Source of the DNA: Lentilactobacillus hilgardii DSM 20176 = ATCC 8290
GTDB lineage: Bacteria > Bacillota > Bacilli > Lactobacillales > Lactobacillaceae
DNA: 64,000 nt
Reading direction: 5' to 3'
NCBI RefSeq assembly: GCF_000159315.1
Contig: NZ_GG669992.1
Span: 635,045-699,044 of the forward strand
In this document: positions 62,596 through 64,000 of the stretch, piece after piece
Position numbering within the stretch: position 1 is the stretch's first letter
How the letters are laid out: each line of letters begins with the position of its first letter
Notes under the pieces: generated by a model
Told to the model about the DNA's origin: nothing
The model's database searches: none
What the model saw: only the letters and a program-made list of their open reading frames with translations
Made by a program: the position numbers and the translations under genes

Positions 62596-63120
62596 TTGAA
62601 AGCTTTATCCATAAGGGAACCTTATGCTTGGGAAATCATAATGGGCGATAAAACAATTGAATATCGAACCTGGCTTCCAGGAAAAGTCTCAACCTTTCTT
62701 CTTGTTAGTACAGCGACACCATCGGTAACCGATTTTGGCTTGGGATTGCCAAATGGATATGCATTGGCAATTATTAAGATTGATGCGGTATCTGGTAATA
62801 AAAGTCATGGCGGCTATTCGTGGCATGTAAGTGTCGAGAACTTAGTCAAACCATTTCCCGTAAAGGGCAGATTGCACTTTTATCAGGTGGATGATGCCAA
62901 AATTGAAACATTACCTCATTTACTGGATTCGTTGATGGTGTATCGAGAAGATAAGGGCTCTAAAAAGACCGGGAACTTTGTTGAGCAGTACGTCAATCCG
63001 CTTTTAAAAATCGGCTATGGACAAATGCCGAAAAAGTACCGAAAGATTATTGAACGAACGGGCGATTGGCATGCAGCAGCTGAAACATGGTACAAATCAA
63101 GAAATTGCGGTACACATTAG
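62596..63120 (+). CDS. ASCH-domain protein
   Basis: A 174-residue protein with an N-terminal ASCH fold (LSIREPYAWEIIMGDKTIEYRTW..., about 4-100), the PUA-like domain implicated in RNA binding or modified-nucleotide metabolism; the C-terminal third is uncharacterised. TTG start with GAAGGGAAGG upstream, 20 bases after the ABC-F stop and without terminator between, so the two are probably co-transcribed. That pairing hints at a shared RNA or translation role. Confidence 0.75.
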   Translation: MKALSIREPYAWEIIMGDKTIEYRTWLPGKVSTFLLVSTATPSVTDFGLGLPNGYALAIIKIDAVSGNKSHGGYSWHVSVENLVKPFPVKGRLHFYQVDDAKIETLPHLLDSLMVYREDKGSKKTGNFVEQYVNPLLKIGYGQMPKKYRKIIERTGDWHAAAETWYKSRNCGTH

Positions 63121-63155
63121 GCTGATGATCTAATTGAAAAAAGTGCCGGCAAATA

Positions 63156-63208
63156 AAAATAAGGTCTATATTTCCAATCCAGTTGAGAAATGTAGACCTT
63201 ATTTTTTT
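63156..63208. terminator. Bidirectional terminator, ASCH / gltD
   Basis: AAAATAAGGTCTA...ATTTC pairs with GAAAT...TAGACCTTATTTTTTT between convergent genes. Confidence 0.88.
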
Positions 63209-63211
63209 GTG

Positions 63212-64000
63212 CTATAGTTTTGCGCTTGCTAAGGTTTGCAATGACGCATCGATTTTTTCCGCACATAAACGGCCTTCATGAATGCCCCAAATAACGAGAC
63301 TTGGACCGCGGCGACAATCACCGGCAACGTAAATTTGATTGTCATTTGTGGTGTAATTGTCATTTTTCTTAGTAATGCCAAATTGGTCAAACAGCCACTG
63401 TTCTGCACCGGTAAAGCCCATTGCCAACACAACAACATCGGCTTTGATTCGCTTTTCGGTACCGGCAATCGGCTTAAAATGATCTACCTGACTGATTTCT
63501 GCTTCTTTAACTTGGCCATTTTCACCAAAGAAAGCAGTTGCTGTTGCTGAATATTCCGTAACGTTGCCAAAGAGTGCCTTGGCTTCTTTTTGACCATAAC
63601 CGGTCTTTAAAACCATCGGCCATTCGGGCCATTGATTTTTTGACGTTCGTTCTTTAGGAAGGGCAGGCGTAATTTCCAACTGCGTAATGCCGGCGCATCC
63701 TTGACGAATTGCCGTTCCAATACAATCATTACCCGTATCACCACCGCCAAGGATTAAGACATGCTTTCCCTTTAGGCGATTATTGGCTTTAGTGCCATCT
63801 TTCAGGACTTCTTTAGTGGCAATTTTTAGAAAGTCAGCTGCCTGATAAATACCGGAAAGATCCCGCCCTTTAACATTCAGGTCACGTGCTTGTCGGGCAC
63901 CGGTACAAATTACAACCCGATCAAATTCTTTTTTGAGTTCTTCCGCCGAAATGTCTTTGCCGACTTCCGTATTGGGAACCAGATCAATGCCGACTTGAGA
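63212..64000 (-). CDS. gltD: Glutamate synthase small subunit, 3' part
   Basis: About 262 C-terminal codons of an NADPH-dependent glutamate synthase beta chain, running off the right edge of the window (the 5' end is outside). ICTGARQARDL, GRDLSGIYQAADFL, the NADPH-binding LILGGGDTGNDCIGTAIRQG, and the closing FAD motif YVAGDCRRGPSLVIWGIHEGR are present. The subunit passes electrons from NADPH to the GltB half for glutamate formation from glutamine and 2-oxoglutarate. The frame is continuous across 63680-64000 although no ATG occurs there. Confidence 0.9.
   Translation of the reverse strand, partial: SQVGIDLVPNTEVGKDISAEELKKEFDRVVICTGARQARDLNVKGRDLSGIYQAADFLKIATKEVLKDGTKANNRLKGKHVLILGGGDTGNDCIGTAIRQGCAGITQLEITPALPKERTSKNQWPEWPMVLKTGYGQKEAKALFGNVTEYSATATAFFGENGQVKEAEISQVDHFKPIAGTEKRIKADVVVLAMGFTGAEQWLFDQFGITKKNDNYTTNDNQIYVAGDCRRGPSLVIWGIHEGRLCAEKIDASLQTLASAKL

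Overview
The window looks like a chromosome segment of a low-GC Gram-positive bacterium, most likely a member of the Lactobacillaceae. The main reasons are a complete dltXABCD teichoic-acid D-alanylation operon flanked by two serine hydrolases (the layout known from Lactiplantibacillus plantarum), Lsa-type ABC-F, YkuD and C39 cell-wall proteins, AGGAGG-type ribosome sites, TTG starts, and many compact intrinsic terminators shared by convergent genes. The species cannot be fixed from sequence alone. No tRNA, rRNA, CRISPR array or IS transposase was seen.

Layout. 1-1850: a gene-poor stretch with a small secreted peptide and three copies of a promoter carrying an 11-bp-period direct repeat. Two copies head structured transcription units that end in covarying terminators. 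1855-3180: GPH sugar symporter. 3335-13206: a type I restriction-modification locus (hsdR, hsdM, hsdS) followed by two inverted promoterless hsdS specificity cassettes, a PD-(D/E)XK-like DUF5655 protein, a TPM-like membrane protein and a tyrosine recombinase. Shared 17-25 bp repeats indicate an invertible specificity system. 13424-14922: short-chain dehydrogenase and uracil-DNA glycosylase. 15612-22695: dltE-like hydrolase, dltX, dltA, dltB, dltC, dltD and a second serine hydrolase. 22783-30510: C39 peptidase, secreted histidine phosphatase with a cre site, lipoate ligase and GcvH-like protein, L,D-transpeptidase, a second GcvH-like protein without the lipoyl lysine, aldo/keto reductase and paired bPH2 membrane proteins.

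30681-46486 is mainly efflux and regulation: MFS pump, MarR plus ABC half-transporter, a YvfRSTU-like ABC/two-component operon, acetoin reductase behind a 20-bp-arm palindrome, TetR regulators, aldo/keto reductase, and an ABC exporter with its own TetR gene. Inside it lies a fossil lipoate locus (lipoyl domain, lipA, lplA; 40052-41331) and a frameshifted membrane protein.

46688-64000 holds a DUF2325 protein, a TcaA-like protein, an unknown protein next to a Crp/Fnr regulator, tenA under a TPP riboswitch, a decayed araB-araD pair, a TMEM175-like channel, a glycosyltransferase broken at a G8 tract, DacA, a truncated UgpC ATPase followed by a phosphodiesterase, GNAT, AlkD, an ABC-F protein preceded by a leader peptide and attenuator, an ASCH protein, and the 3' part of gltD at the right edge.

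Two themes stand out. One is switchable surface or restriction functions (the hsdS cassettes, the G8 glycosyltransferase). The other is gene decay in lipoate synthesis, arabinose use and glycerol-3-phosphate uptake.
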